A stretch of 64,000 nt of DNA from JAZKIX01 sp040384645 (GCA_040384645.1 JAZKIX010000183.1:1-64000), one strand, 5' to 3'. Positions 28,441 to 38,921 are shown, counted from the stretch's first letter. Program-made: numbers and translations. Notes: generated by a model from the letters alone, not told the origin.

Positions 28441-30360
28441 TTATTTCTGAACAGAATAGTCGGGCGAATTAATAATCAGCCAAAGCGCCATATTGACGCG
28501 CTCTAACCGATCTTTTGCATTCCTGGTCGGGTCGCCGCTTGTATTTGCGCGGACAGCTATTTTCCCGACAGAAGTCACCAGAGCTGCCTTAAAAGTAGGA
28601 TTGATACTGCCAGAACAAAGTAAAAGGTCTAATTCATCCACCAATTTTGTCGCTGAGTCGGCAATGCTGGTGTAAAAGCTATAGTCCGGAATCATCCGGT
28701 TGGCTACCGTACTACTACCGTGATCAAAGCCGCCAATGATTCCCCACTTGCTGAAATCAGCAAACCCCGCTACGGACGACGCATTGGTAATTTCGAATTC
28801 AGGTCCATCTAGGTTAGCCGACGCTAGCGGACCGGCCGGAGTGTAATCGGCATGATAGAAATTGAATACGGATGGCGCCTTCAAGGGATTTTGGTTGAGT
28901 GCTGTAGCATTGCTAAAGTCCCACAAGTCATAATAGCCGCCCGCACGACGTGCGTTAAACGCACGATGCATTTGCGTAAAGCGAATGACTGGTTCCGTCA
29001 GCTTGCCGTAGTTGGGTTGTTTGGCGGTATTGGCACTACGGGCTTCGTCGTCTAGCAGTATTGCCTTAATGACCGCTTTCATGTCTCCACGCACACCGCT
29101 CCCATTGTCGTTGAATTTCAATGCGACACGTTGTATATATTGAGCGGTGGGGTTCGATGTTACTAGGCGCTGAATTAGCTGTTTGGCTAAGAAAGGACCG
29201 ACATTTGGATGATTGAAAATGTTGTCGATTGCCTTGTTTAAATCATCTCGGACAAATTGTGCAAGTTCCGCATCGGTCGGCGCGTGGTTGAAATTTGCAC
29301 TGGGTAGAATTGTATTCGGAGCGCCATCGTAGACAAGCAATGTTTTTTCGTACATGTCATGGGCGGGTCCACTAATGAATCCCTTGTCAATTGAATTTCG
29401 AAACGACGTTACCCAAGGTACCATTGGAGTGGACCAAGCGGCACATGATTTTTGACTGCGAATCGCTGCATCTGAATGCCAAAGGTCAGGGTATAGCCAT
29501 TTCCAAGGATCGGCCTGATTTTGTCCAGCAAATGTCCAACCAGAGAATACTCTAGCGAACTCCTTGACTGTGTCTTCAGTGTAGGTTGGTATTGGGTTGT
29601 TGTTCCCGTCCAGCTTTATGCTTCCGTCGGTGTTCAGCATTATCAAGCCAATTGAAAAGAGCTGCATCACTTCACGTGCATAATTTTCATCTGGCTGAGT
29701 ACTCAACAATGGATCGGCCTTGGCGCTTTCCTTCATGCTTAAATATTCGCCCATCACAGGACTGAGCGTGACATTCATCATCAAGTCGCGCACATTACCA
29801 AATGCCCCGGCATTGAGTACGTCAAGATATTGCGCCAGTCCACAGGGCGCATCGCCTACCGTATTATTATTTTGGGAAACAACAAAAATTTGCGACAGTG
29901 CGTAAGACACGCGCTGCCGTAGCTGGTCGTCGCCTTCTATATATTGTTTCCAGATCGACGGTTGCGTTACTGCCCAAGGACTCGCAATTAACTTTGTATC
30001 CGCTTTTACGGTGGCTAAATGAGATACGCTGGGTTTGGCAAATTGCTCATCGATCCACGCGTTATAGCCTTGTTTTCGTACTTTGAGGATGTCCGCGCTG
30101 TTTGCACCGAAGGTGGCTTGACGGAGGAAGCGGGCGGCTGCTTGAATGGGCCCTTTGCCGGGAGTTCGAATTATCAAAAAATCGTTGNNNNNNNNNNCGG
30201 ACAAAGCAGAACTGGCGAGTGGAACAACAAGTGCCGATAATTGTGTATTCCCAAACGTTGGGACAGTAACGAGATCAATTTCTTCTGCAGCAGCGATAGC
30301 TGGCGCTAGAAATTGAATCGCAGCTAAAAATTTGAGTGTGAAAAAACGGGTAACAGGCAT
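28441..30360 (-). CDS. DUF1800 family protein, secreted; interrupted by an assembly gap
   Basis: At least 639 residues with a signal peptide (KFLAAIQFLAPAIAAAEE). After the gap at 30188-30197 comes the DUF1800 domain: AARFLRQATFGANSADI, EQFAKPSVSHL, DDQLRQRVSYALSQIFVVS, ENYAREVMQLFSIGL, and VFNFYHADYTPAG toward the end. The N-terminal part before the gap is not family sequence and the gap size is unknown, so residues may be missing. It belongs to the DUF1800/DUF1501 exported pair; function is unknown. Confidence 0.88.
   Translation of the reverse strand: MPVTRFFTLKFLAAIQFLAPAIAAAEEIDLVTVPTFGNTQLSALVVPLASSALSXXXXNDFLIIRTPGKGPIQAAARFLRQATFGANSADILKVRKQGYNAWIDEQFAKPSVSHLATVKADTKLIASPWAVTQPSIWKQYIEGDDQLRQRVSYALSQIFVVSQNNNTVGDAPCGLAQYLDVLNAGAFGNVRDLMMNVTLSPVMGEYLSMKESAKADPLLSTQPDENYAREVMQLFSIGLIMLNTDGSIKLDGNNNPIPTYTEDTVKEFARVFSGWTFAGQNQADPWKWLYPDLWHSDAAIRSQKSCAAWSTPMVPWVTSFRNSIDKGFISGPAHDMYEKTLLVYDGAPNTILPSANFNHAPTDAELAQFVRDDLNKAIDNIFNHPNVGPFLAKQLIQRLVTSNPTAQYIQRVALKFNDNGSGVRGDMKAVIKAILLDDEARSANTAKQPNYGKLTEPVIRFTQMHRAFNARRAGGYYDLWDFSNATALNQNPLKAPSVFNFYHADYTPAGPLASANLDGPEFEITNASSVAGFADFSKWGIIGGFDHGSSTVANRMIPDYSFYTSIADSATKLVDELDLLLCSGSINPTFKAALVTSVGKIAVRANTSGDPTRNAKDRLERVNMALWLIINSPDYSVQK
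30188..30197. other. 10-N assembly gap inside the DUF1800 gene
   Basis: Ten Ns of placeholder length. The reading frame happens to be the same on both sides with ten Ns, and no repeated flank is visible, so missing sequence cannot be estimated. Confidence 0.95.
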
Positions 30361-31342
30361 TATTTAACCTTTTTTATTCGCATGATCTTCTAGCTGCGTA
30401 TCGAAGAAAATCGCTAGAAATGCAGTATTGGGATTGAGCAACAGTGTTAATTATAGTCACAGTTTACTCACTAGCAATAGATAATTTAAGTAATTCACGA
30501 TGCGGCCAATATCCGACCTCATGCGTCGAACGAAATAGCATATGCCAAGATGAAGAGAATGACCTAGAGTTCGAAACTGGCGGCAGTTCCAGTATGGATG
30601 GGCTTGAGTAACGAGCAGTTGATCTGGTATGCCGCGATTTTGCGATCTTCGTCCGAGTGCCTTGAGGTAGGTAATTCATGGTGCAATCGGTTGAGGTGCT
30701 GAGTTGCATCTGCACATAGGTTAAAGTAGCAAGCTAGTACCTTCTCCCACGATCTTTTCCGGAGAGTCTGCAGTGAAGGCGCTATTAGCATAGATCAAGA
30801 CCTAGTCAGGCAAAGTCGATCAAGGGCTGGCAATAGGTTAGTCGAACCCAAAAACGCTTTGGCGAGCTGGCCGTCGTCAAGAAAAATGATTTGATGATAT
30901 AGAAATAGTGGCGCTTGGAAGCCAAATAAGCGCGAGGGACTTCGGTGCGCTAGAGTGATTAGTTGGTGTCGAACCTTTTGATGGGAAACTGTTTGTATAA
31001 TCTGGGCCGTTGAGTGTTTTGACGATCGCTTTCAAAGTAAAAATTCCTGAACGGAATGCGTCGTCTTCATTATTCGAACCTAAATTATGCATTTCTAACG
31101 CGGTTGTATTGTTGATAATGGTTAAGCGTGACACACGGACAACTGTTACCGTTAAAGGTACGTTATTTGTCCCTGAGTGTCGGTCTGCACCTTGATCGGT
31201 CGCTTATATTGCATGTATTGGTTGTCAGATGGGCATTAACGGCTGTAACCCATACAGGCAATCTGCCGCCCGCCGTCATTGAACTGCACATGAAAGTAAA
31301 ACCTACTGTTGTGTTCGAATTAGACCCATTACACTATCGAAA
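30361..31342. other. 982-bp region without a recognisable gene
   Basis: Short open frames occur on both strands but none has a good ribosome-binding site or family motif. On the minus strand, roughly 31010-31170, a protein-like stretch (VPLTVTVVRVSRLTIINNTT, GSNNEDDAFRSGIFTLKAIV) and shorter pieces in other frames near 31200-31300 look like debris of a decayed gene. The identity is not recognisable. Confidence 0.4.
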
Positions 31343-32293
31343 TCACTGTTGCCCAATGGTTAGTGTGGGCACACCAGGCGTAGTATTTCCAGCATTTTTG
31401 TTGTTGCCAAAAGAAATTATTTGTCCGCCGCCAGATGAAACTAGTCCTTGTGGATTGCCAAAAATAGTTGTGTTAGATAGATATATTTTTGCAGCACTAC
31501 CATTGGAAAGAATGCCTGATTGAGCACCATTACTGACACTAGAATTTTCAATAAACATTTCAGCTGCCCCGCTTGATGAGAACACAACGAAACCGTTACC
31601 AGGCGATGTGTTGGAGGCTAAACTATTCCGTACCATTGCCTTAGTGTTGGCTTCTATGCGCATGCCAAAGTTGTTTTGATCGAACCGTACATTGTCGAGC
31701 GACACAGTTGCTGCTACACCAACTGGTTTAACGAGAATTCCGCCGCCTCCATTTATGGGATCGATCACATTTCGTATTATAGTGTCTCTTACAAACAGTG
31801 CATTGTTTGCTGTTGGATTTTGAGCATCGATTCCAATGCCACGAAAATTCTCAATAACACAATTTTCAACATGTAATTCTTTACCATTGATAAACCGAAT
31901 TCCGTTTAACCCAGGGGATGCGGTCGCACTAAGGCCCTGCATATGGATACCTCTAATCGTCACGACATCGGTCGCTGATGCATTAACAATAATCGCATTT
32001 GTTCCTGAGGCCAAAATACTGGCCATTAACGCGGCACCATCAATAGTAATAGACTTGGTAATTGTGACTGCTCCAAATCCGCCTGAGTCAATTACATTGA
32101 TTTCACCACCAGCAGCAGTTTTGGAAATTGCCCCTGCAAACGTTTTGCAAGGTGCGGTGCGGCTACATGGGTTGACATCGTCACCGACACCAGAAACCCA
32201 AGTCCTTGTAGCTTGAGCGGACACCAACTGGGACGAAAATATTACCACCAGTAATAATAAAATCTTAAAATATGCGAGCGGCGATTTAAACAT
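31343..32293 (-). CDS. Secreted right-handed beta-helix protein
   Basis: A 316-residue exported protein. After the signal peptide (ILLLLVVIFSSQLVSAQA) it begins TRTWVSGVGDDVNPCSRTAP, CKTFAGAISKTAAGGEINV, the hallmark of a widespread pectate-lyase-like family. The rest is a parallel beta-helix ladder with repeating I/V-N/D-N patterns (VTIRGIHMQGLS, LHVENCVIENF, LFVRDTIIRNV, VSLDNVRFDQNN, AMVRNSLASN, MFIENSSVSN, IYLSNTTIFGN). Two Cys in the first repeats could form a disulfide. Substrate unknown; the family is often called right-handed parallel beta-helix repeat protein. SD AAGGA precedes ATG 32293. Confidence 0.85.
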   Translation of the reverse strand: MFKSPLAYFKILLLLVVIFSSQLVSAQATRTWVSGVGDDVNPCSRTAPCKTFAGAISKTAAGGEINVIDSGGFGAVTITKSITIDGAALMASILASGTNAIIVNASATDVVTIRGIHMQGLSATASPGLNGIRFINGKELHVENCVIENFRGIGIDAQNPTANNALFVRDTIIRNVIDPINGGGGILVKPVGVAATVSLDNVRFDQNNFGMRIEANTKAMVRNSLASNTSPGNGFVVFSSSGAAEMFIENSSVSNGAQSGILSNGSAAKIYLSNTTIFGNPQGLVSSGGGQIISFGNNKNAGNTTPGVPTLTIGQQ

Positions 32294-32387
32294 TTGAATT
32301 TCCTTGACGTAAACGATGATTTTATCAAGATTAACTGCTCTTAACAGTGTGAGAAATTTGTATTCGGGTTTTTATTTTTGGCAATCG

Positions 32388-32565
32388 GTAACTATTCAGC
32401 TCCCTTGAAGGAAAATTTGATGCCTTTAAAATCAGTAACTTACTGAGCGATAAAAATGGCTGTATAGACAGTAAACGCATTTTTCGCTAAATTTCTAGCC
32501 ATAAACGGGGGCCTAAATGCAATTTCTGCTGGTAAGTCTTTGATTTGTATGGTTTGAATAGTTAC
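32388..32565. mobile_element. Second, older MITE-like element with the same ends
   Basis: GTAACTATTCAG (32388-32399) and TTGAATAGTTAC (32554-32565; 11 of 12 match to the inverted repeat) bound 178 bp of non-coding DNA. The flanking octamers GGCAATCG and GACAATTG match at 6 of 8 positions, both differences being transitions, as expected for a decayed target duplication. The end sequences match the element at 25544; the interiors are largely different. Confidence 0.65.
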
Positions 32566-32659
32566 GACAATTGAAAAGATCAAATTCTGAATAAGTAAAA
32601 TAAAAATGGCACTGAAGCTATCAGTACTCTGATGCGGTGAGTAAATAATTTTTCAATGA

Positions 32660-32701
32660 GAAATCAAATCTCATCGAGACAGCCGGAGGAGATTTGATTT
32701 C
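32660..32701 (-). terminator. Hairpin downstream of the small secreted-protein gene
   Basis: Perfect 13-bp arms GAAATCAAATCTC (32660-32672) and GAGATTTGATTTC (32689-32701) with a 16-nt loop, just past the stop codon of the minus-strand gene at 32720. No strong U-tract, so termination is tentative. Confidence 0.5.
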
Positions 32702-32719
32702 TTTCCTTAAATTCTTTTG

Positions 32720-33100
32720 CTATCTAACGGAGACTGCACCGTTAGAGGTTGTATCAATTGTGGGAAAACTGTTGGTTCCACTTTGGAACGTAGTAGTTAT
32801 GCAACCTGTAGTGAATATTCTCAATGGGGTTCCAGCTGATTTCGCCGTCAAAGCCATCGCAAGAATGCTCTTCAAATTTGGATGATTTGCAGGAATATCG
32901 AAACGTGCAGCATTACATCCGGCTTCTAAAACAGTGGCATCAAGAATAACATTAATGCTACCGTCTCCATAGCTTCCGACAGCCACAACATTAGCATTAG
33001 TGACGGCATTGCCATAGGCAAATCCCGCAAATGACAACATCGGTAAGGCTAAAAAAATAGAAAGTTGTTTTTTCCAGGAGTTTTTAAAATTGATACTCAT
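32720..33100 (-). CDS. Small secreted protein of unknown function
   Basis: A 126-residue protein with a signal peptide (KKQLSIFLALPMLSFAGFAYG). The mature part is beta-rich, with VVAVGSYGDGSINVILDA and two Cys (EAGCNAARFD, TTGCITTTF) likely to form a disulfide. I chose ATG 33100 because GAGGA precedes it at good spacing; in-frame ATGs further upstream lack one. I recognise no domain. The mature size and Cys pattern suggest a small extracellular or periplasmic adhesin-like or binding protein, but this is a guess. Confidence 0.7.
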   Translation of the reverse strand: MSINFKNSWKKQLSIFLALPMLSFAGFAYGNAVTNANVVAVGSYGDGSINVILDATVLEAGCNAARFDIPANHPNLKSILAMALTAKSAGTPLRIFTTGCITTTFQSGTNSFPTIDTTSNGAVSVR

Positions 33101-33335
33101 ATTTTTCCTCATTTTTAAATAATTAAGTGACAAAATAACACCATTTTCCATCCAAATACACCAACTAAAAACACACCATCATTTTTTCTGAAAATATATT
33201 GATCATAATACTGTTTCGTACAAGAAAAACGTCTTACTAGTATTGCACATAAGTTTCACTTTAGCACTAAAAAGGCTATTTATCGAGCATTTACATTGAG
33301 TAGCCTATGTCAAACGTAAAAATAAATGCATTATT

Positions 33336-34271
33336 TTAAAATGATTTTAACTTGGTCAGAAAATCCGAATACACCCCCCGGATTCCTTCCACTAATTCAA
33401 TCTGCGCCCGCCAGCCAATTGCTGTCATCCGAGAAGTATCTAACAGTTTGCGTGGTGTACCGTCTGGTTTGGATGTATCGAATTCAATCTTGCCTTCAAA
33501 TCCAACTGTCGCCATGATCGTTTCGGCTAACGTTTGGATTGTGACATCAGTTCCTGTGCCGACATTGAATAATCTTTCTTCCAGATCTTGCTCCATCAAG
33601 AATACACAGGCATTGGCCATATCGTCGACATGCAAAAACTCTCTCATTGGTTTGCCAGAACCCCATACAACAACCGTTTTATCGCCGCGTACCTTTGCCT
33701 CATGCGCTTTACGAATTAGGGCAGGCAAAACATGGCTGTTATTGAGGTCATAATTGTCATTAGGCCCGTACAAGTTAGTTGGCATTACGCTTATGTAATG
33801 TGTGTCATATTGTCGGTTATAACTCTCGCAGAGTTTGATTCCTGCTATTTTTGCAATGGCGTAAGGTTCGTTTGTTGGCTCTAAAGGCCCAGTAAGCAAG
33901 TATTCTTCTTTTATCGGTTGTGGACAATCGCGCGGATAAATACAACTCGAGCCTAAAAATAGCAAGCGTTGGACACCAGTTGTCCAAGCAGCGTGCAGTA
34001 CATTGGTTTCTATCATTAAATTTTGATAAATAAACTCGGCGCGATATGTATTGTTGGCTTGTATCCCACCTACCTTGGCTGCCGCAAGAAAAACATAGTC
34101 AGGGCGCTCCTGCGCAAAAAACTTTGTCACTGCTGCCTGATCTGTTAAATCCAGCTCCGTATGGGTTCTGGTTACGATGTTCGCGTAACCATTGCGAGTC
34201 AGTTGACGAATAATTGCAGAGCCAACCATGCCTCGATGGCCTGCCACATAGATTTTTGCCGTGTTCTTCAT
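33336..34271 (-). CDS. fcl: GDP-L-fucose synthase
   Basis: A 311-residue NADPH-dependent epimerase-reductase converting GDP-4-keto-6-deoxy-D-mannose to GDP-L-fucose. The N-terminal Rossmann motif is [10 protein letters not shown]. Catalytic elements are LGSSCIYP and the YAIAK (Tyr-x-x-x-Lys). The ATG at 34271 lies 4 nt after the gmd stop and follows AGGA; an in-frame extension upstream overlaps gmd and is not family sequence. It is the last gene of the polysaccharide cluster and directly downstream of gmd, as in many fucose pathways. Confidence 0.95.
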   Translation of the reverse strand: MKNTAKIYVAGHRGMVGSAIIRQLTRNGYANIVTRTHTELDLTDQAAVTKFFAQERPDYVFLAAAKVGGIQANNTYRAEFIYQNLMIETNVLHAAWTTGVQRLLFLGSSCIYPRDCPQPIKEEYLLTGPLEPTNEPYAIAKIAGIKLCESYNRQYDTHYISVMPTNLYGPNDNYDLNNSHVLPALIRKAHEAKVRGDKTVVVWGSGKPMREFLHVDDMANACVFLMEQDLEERLFNVGTGTDVTIQTLAETIMATVGFEGKIEFDTSKPDGTPRKLLDTSRMTAIGWRAQIELVEGIRGVYSDFLTKLKSF

Positions 34272-34275
34272 GATC

Positions 34276-35379
34276 CTATTCGTGGTAGTCATAGGTGGAG
34301 AATCCATGCTTCTTGACCAGTTCGTCGCGCTCAGCACTTTTCAGATCTTCACGTACCATCTCTGATACCAGTTCTTCAAAACTTATCTTGGGTACCCAGC
34401 CGAGTTTTTCTTTGGCTTTTGTGGGATCACCCAATAAGGTTTCTACCTCAGTAGGCCGGAAATATCGTGGGTCAACCTTGACGATGACCTTGCCTTTGTC
34501 ATCTGTGCCCGTTTCGTCTACGCCATTACCTTGCCAGTGGATAATGATACTCAACTCTTTTGCAGCTGCATCCACAAAATCGCGCACACTGTATTGCACG
34601 CCTGTGGCGATTACAAAGTCTTCAGCTTTGTCTTGCTGCAGCATCAGCCATTGCATTTCGACATAGTCCTTAGCATGACCCCAGTCGCGTTTAGCATCCA
34701 GGTTGCCCAAAAAAAGGCAGTCCTGCAGTCCTAGCTTGATGCGCGCCAGCGCTCGAGTAATTTTGCGTGTGACAAACGTCTCACCTCGGACGGGAGATTC
34801 ATGATTAAACAGAATTCCGTTGCAAGCATACATTCCATAGGCTTCGCGATAGTTTACCGTGATCCAATATGCGTAAAGCTTGGCCACCGCGTAAGGGCTG
34901 CGCGGGTAAAAGGGTGTGGTCTCCTTTTGCGGAGTTTCTTGTACTAATCCATAAAGCTCCGACGTAGAAGCTTGATAAAAACGAGTCTTTTTTTCCAGAC
35001 CAAGGATGCGAATCGCTTCCAGAATACGCAAAGGACCGAGTGCATCCGAGTTCGCGGTGTATTCGGGTTCTTCAAACGATACCGCCACGTGGCTCTGTGC
35101 CGCCAAATTGTATATTTCGTCCGGTTGCACTTGCTGAATGATGCGAGTGAGGCTGGATGAGTCCGTCATGTCTCCGTAATGTAAGATGTGAAGCTTCAGT
35201 TTCAGGTTCTTTTCGTGCGGGTCTTGATACAGATGGTCGATTCGGTCGGTATTGAAGAGCGAAGATCGGCGCTTGATCCCGTGGACAATGTAGCCCTTCT
35301 GCAGCAAAAGCTCTGCCAGATACGCCCCATCCTGACCGGTTATTCCGGTTATAAGCGCTACTTTAGTATACTTTGTCAT
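34276..35379 (-). CDS. gmd: GDP-mannose 4,6-dehydratase
   Basis: A 367-residue SDR-type dehydratase producing GDP-4-keto-6-deoxy-D-mannose. Signature segments are [62 protein letters not shown] (catalytic Tyr/Lys) and [15 protein letters not shown]. Length is typical. It overlaps the upstream membrane-protein gene by 4 bp (ATGA). With manC upstream and fcl downstream it completes the GDP-fucose pathway. Confidence 0.97.
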   Translation of the reverse strand: MTKYTKVALITGITGQDGAYLAELLLQKGYIVHGIKRRSSLFNTDRIDHLYQDPHEKNLKLKLHILHYGDMTDSSSLTRIIQQVQPDEIYNLAAQSHVAVSFEEPEYTANSDALGPLRILEAIRILGLEKKTRFYQASTSELYGLVQETPQKETTPFYPRSPYAVAKLYAYWITVNYREAYGMYACNGILFNHESPVRGETFVTRKITRALARIKLGLQDCLFLGNLDAKRDWGHAKDYVEMQWLMLQQDKAEDFVIATGVQYSVRDFVDAAAKELSIIIHWQGNGVDETGTDDKGKVIVKVDPRYFRPTEVETLLGDPTKAKEKLGWVPKISFEELVSEMVREDLKSAERDELVKKHGFSTYDYHE

Positions 35380-37325
35380 TTTGAAATCACCTCTAAATTT
35401 GAATCAAATTTCAATGCACTATCGAGTTTTAAAAATAATGCACTCAATTTTCGTGAATCTTTATCTGTGCTAAATGTTTTGTCGATTGTTAATTCATATT
35501 CGCCGCAAGGAATATTGCGAATATCAAAAACTATTTCTGCTTTTCCGAAACTATTTACTATTGACGAAGAAATAATACTTTTGGAAATTCTGTTTTGAAT
35601 AGAAAGTGAGAATGGGGGGGGGTAATTTTGCAAATTAGGATTCTGGAAATCAGCAGAAAAATACAATTTCCCAGTGACAAGTTTTTCGGCGCATAGTTCT
35701 TTGGTGCCGATCTCTAATGGCAGTTTAGAGCTGATCCAATTATCCCCAAAACTGGCATACTGCAGATAATATTGAATATTTGGCCTATACCAAATATCAA
35801 AGATTCGTCCTTTTTTTGAAATTTCAGTAATTTTTCTAAAGCCAAGAACGTTGGATCTATCCGAAAAAAGTTCGTGAGTTTCTTTTATGCGATCGTTGAT
35901 TCCAAAATGGGTCGGGAAAAAATAATTTTCATGTGCTGTTATAAAAAAATTTATCGACGAATCAAAAAGAAGATAGTCAGCAGAATTCATATTTTTTGAG
36001 TATATGTCCGCGACGCCACCATAACTGAAATTACTAGCATTTTTCCATGATAAGCCACGGACATCAAGCGCCCCCATGCCGTGAAAATTGGATGCTATCG
36101 TGGGTGTGCCAGGGGCTTTATTCAAGACCGAAGAAATTTCGAATGATATTTCAGACAGATCTTTCTGTTGTTTTAAATATGGGACTTCAATACGCCATGA
36201 ACGATGAAGAAAGAACATGCAAAAAATAGAAATTACAATAAAAAATGTATTTCCTTGTAATGCTCTAATTTTATTGAATTTCCTTATTATTGAAAATTCA
36301 TTTGATAGTATTTGACGCCCAAGTTCGAAAGAAATAAAAGCAAGCGCAGAAAAAATCCAGAATACAGTCTGTATATTTAATGAAGATGCCGCGAGTAGGG
36401 GGAAACAAACAGAGAACGCTATTCCGATAATAATTGCCACTTGTTTATTGGATATTGCTTTTGCGAATAAACTAAAAACGACCAGAAGAACGGTCGCGGG
36501 GATTGCCATTGGGTTATAAAGAAATAAAAATTTACCATAATTGCGAGTCACATCGAATCGGTCAGTGACTCCTGCCATAGCCTTCCAGACTGCCGCGGTT
36601 CTACCGAAACTTGCGCTGTAAATATACTCAAAGGCAACTTTGTAATGCTCAAAAAAAATGGGAGTTGTTAAGATCAATACAAGGCCAATGTAACGTAGTG
36701 TCTTGAATACATGTTGCTTGTCTCTCCATAGAGAGTAATGAATGGCAGAATATGCTGTTGTCGCTGATAGTATGAAAACAATGTCGACTGTCCGTAATAG
36801 CAAGCCAAATATGGCTAGAGCCGCAAGATAGACTTCTCTGCGCTGATGATTCGAGACGAGCGTGAGGAGAAAAGCAAAAATCCATAAACCCACCGAAAAT
36901 TCAGATGTCAGTGTGGTAAAAAGTCGAAAAAATAGCGCGTGAGAGCAAAGCAATAAAGTTACTATATAAGCATAAGTGGCTGATCTTATTTTTGTTAAAT
37001 AGGTCGCGAACAAAAAAATGTAGAGAGAATTGATCAGTGTCGGCAGGAGATTATTATCTATGACACGAAAAAAAACAGCTGCAATGATTACACTCAGTGC
37101 ATTTGTTATGGGCCATAACATTACATAGGCATCGCCATTTTTCAGCTTAAAATCTGTGTGATTAAATAACCAGGAATTGATAATTTTGGCATTGTTGAAA
37201 TAAGTTAATCCATCGTAATCAGGAATGTATGGTGAGTAGTTCCCGATAAGTACAATTGCAGCAAGCGTAATAATTGCTAATGCAAGCCATATGAATTTTA
37301 AAATGCTGGAATCGGTTTTAAACAT
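35376..37325 (-). CDS. Large polytopic membrane protein, putative GT-C glycosyltransferase (Gtr-like)
   Basis: A 649-residue protein with about ten or eleven transmembrane helices in its first 400 residues and a C-terminal periplasmic domain of about 250 residues. After the first helix comes [19 protein letters not shown], an acidic loop position (PDYDG) reminiscent of the catalytic Asp loop of GT-C lipid-linked-sugar transferases. No close named family. Given neighbouring GtrA and GtrB-type genes, transfer of a bactoprenol-linked sugar to the exported glycan is the best hypothesis. Strongly AT-rich. It overlaps the upstream aminotransferase by 8 bp and gmd by 4 bp. Confidence 0.75.
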   Translation of the reverse strand: MFKTDSSILKFIWLALAIITLAAIVLIGNYSPYIPDYDGLTYFNNAKIINSWLFNHTDFKLKNGDAYVMLWPITNALSVIIAAVFFRVIDNNLLPTLINSLYIFLFATYLTKIRSATYAYIVTLLLCSHALFFRLFTTLTSEFSVGLWIFAFLLTLVSNHQRREVYLAALAIFGLLLRTVDIVFILSATTAYSAIHYSLWRDKQHVFKTLRYIGLVLILTTPIFFEHYKVAFEYIYSASFGRTAAVWKAMAGVTDRFDVTRNYGKFLFLYNPMAIPATVLLVVFSLFAKAISNKQVAIIIGIAFSVCFPLLAASSLNIQTVFWIFSALAFISFELGRQILSNEFSIIRKFNKIRALQGNTFFIVISIFCMFFLHRSWRIEVPYLKQQKDLSEISFEISSVLNKAPGTPTIASNFHGMGALDVRGLSWKNASNFSYGGVADIYSKNMNSADYLLFDSSINFFITAHENYFFPTHFGINDRIKETHELFSDRSNVLGFRKITEISKKGRIFDIWYRPNIQYYLQYASFGDNWISSKLPLEIGTKELCAEKLVTGKLYFSADFQNPNLQNYPPPFSLSIQNRISKSIISSSIVNSFGKAEIVFDIRNIPCGEYELTIDKTFSTDKDSRKLSALFLKLDSALKFDSNLEVISK

Positions 37326-38466
37326 GCTGATTTTTATCTAGAATAAATTTACTGATGATTTCAGTAATGTGACTGACATGGTTTTCTACACCGACCCAAA
37401 GTGGCAAACGTAGCAAGCGATTGGATAGTTCCTCGGTGTTTTTTAACTCGGAAGTTGATTGGCCGTACCTAAGGCCTGCCGGTGCTCTATGCAGTGGTAC
37501 GTAATGGAATACTGCGCTCACTCCCTCAGCCTTTAGCGTTTCGATTAGTCTTGTACGGCTATCCAGCGAATCAAGCAGAATGTAGTACATATGAGCATTG
37601 TGCTGGATCCACGCTGGCAAAATGGGACGGCGTAACATGCCAGTCTCTTCTAGCGAAGCAAACGCACTGTGATATTGCTGCCAGATACGCAGACGTGTGT
37701 TGGTGATGGCTGTAGCATCCTCCATTTGAGCCCATAGAAAAGCGGCTATCACCTCACCTGGCAAATAAGATGATCCGATGTCTACCCAAGTATATTTGTC
37801 GACTTGCCCACGAAAGAACTGGCTCCGGTTGGTCCCTTTTTCACGGATTATTTCCGACCGTGCAGTAAATCGGTCGTCATTCAACAGCAAGGCGCCACCC
37901 TCTCCACAAATAATATTTTTTGTTTCATGAAAGGAATAGGCACCTAGGTGCCCGATTGTACCCAACGGCTTGCCCTTGTATGTTGACATGATCGCCTGCG
38001 CCGCATCTTCGATAACCAGGAGATTGTGGCGTTCTGCGATGCTCATGATTGCGTCCATTTCACACGCTATCCCCGCATAATGGACTGGTACGATTGCTTT
38101 AGTACGCGCGGTAATGGCCTGTTCTATTTTTGTTTCATCAATATTGAGCGTATCCGGGCGAATGTCGACAAAGATGGGTACTCCACCACGCAACACAAAG
38201 GCGTTCGCAGTCGAGACAAATGTATAAGATGGCATAATCACCTCATCGCCTGCTTGAATATTCGCCAGGATTGCCGCCATCTCTAAGGCTGCGGTGCATG
38301 AATGCGTAAGTAATGCTTTTTTTGCCCCGGTTTTTATCTCCAGCCACTCGTGACATTTTTTTGTAAATGGGCCATCACCTGCCAATTTATTATTGAAGTG
38401 GGCCTCAGCAATGTAAGAAAGCTCTCTGCCAGTCATGTGGGGCTTATTAAAGGGAATATTTATCAT
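37318..38466 (-). CDS. rffA: dTDP-4-amino-4,6-dideoxygalactose transaminase (RffA/WecE/FdtB family)
   Basis: A 382-residue PLP-dependent sugar aminotransferase. Very close to E. coli RffA as I remember it: AGDEVIMPSYTFVSTANAF, VPVHYAGIACEMD, VIEDAAQ, YSFHETKNI (PLP lysine), IIREKGTNRSQFFRGQVDKY and the C-terminal FHYVPLH. In RffA the enzyme aminates dTDP-4-keto-6-deoxyglucose to dTDP-Fuc4N. The substrate supply genes rmlA and rmlB are not in this window. Paired with the acetyltransferase two genes upstream. Confidence 0.93.
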   Translation of the reverse strand: MINIPFNKPHMTGRELSYIAEAHFNNKLAGDGPFTKKCHEWLEIKTGAKKALLTHSCTAALEMAAILANIQAGDEVIMPSYTFVSTANAFVLRGGVPIFVDIRPDTLNIDETKIEQAITARTKAIVPVHYAGIACEMDAIMSIAERHNLLVIEDAAQAIMSTYKGKPLGTIGHLGAYSFHETKNIICGEGGALLLNDDRFTARSEIIREKGTNRSQFFRGQVDKYTWVDIGSSYLPGEVIAAFLWAQMEDATAITNTRLRIWQQYHSAFASLEETGMLRRPILPAWIQHNAHMYYILLDSLDSRTRLIETLKAEGVSAVFHYVPLHRAPAGLRYGQSTSELKNTEELSNRLLRLPLWVGVENHVSHITEIISKFILDKNQHV

Positions 38467-38519
38467 TTTTTGGTTAGGCAGATATACACGGTCAGCAATG
38501 AGTAATTATGCATTTCGAT

Positions 38520-38909
38520 TCACTGTTCTTTCTTATTATTAAGTAGGGCTGAAAATACAAAATAGCGAAAAGTCACGAAAAGAAATCCCGCGACAACAAT
38601 AATTGCGGTAGCCTGAACCAATTGATGCGAATAGCCGAGCCTATCCACAAATATTAATAAGATAATAAAATTAACTAGGTATCCGAGAGAGTGGGCAATT
38701 AAATACCTGAAAGCTGACTTAGATACATCTCCTTCATGGGTAAATGACCATTTTCGATGTCCAATAAACCCAAGCATTGCTCCGGTGAGATACAACAAAG
38801 TCATGCTTATTTTTGGCGAAATCCCAAGGCATGTCATTATCAAATAAACAAAATAAATTATTGCATTAGTTATTATTCCTACCATGCCATAACGAATTAG
38901 TTGCCGCAT
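38520..38909 (-). CDS. GtrA family membrane protein (putative lipid-linked sugar flippase)
   Basis: A 129-residue, four-transmembrane protein. It opens MRQLIRYGMVGIITNAIIYF, typical of GtrA, and includes LLYLTGAMLGFIGHRKWSF and FVTFRYFVF. GtrA proteins are proposed to flip undecaprenyl-phosphate-linked sugars. Its neighbour 39595-40542 is the matching bactoprenol-type glycosyltransferase, supporting a Gtr module. Confidence 0.88.
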   Translation of the reverse strand: MRQLIRYGMVGIITNAIIYFVYLIMTCLGISPKISMTLLYLTGAMLGFIGHRKWSFTHEGDVSKSAFRYLIAHSLGYLVNFIILLIFVDRLGYSHQLVQATAIIVVAGFLFVTFRYFVFSALLNNKKEQ

Positions 38910-38921
38910 TGATTTTCCTAT

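Noticed and set aside
30464..30791. Short minus-strand frames of 75-83 codons
   Set aside because: Two overlapping frames, neither with a start signal or domain, in a region that looks like gene debris.
31128..31523. Plus-strand open frame of 131 codons
   Set aside because: It runs antisense over the end of the beta-helix gene, has no ribosome-binding site and no protein-like composition.
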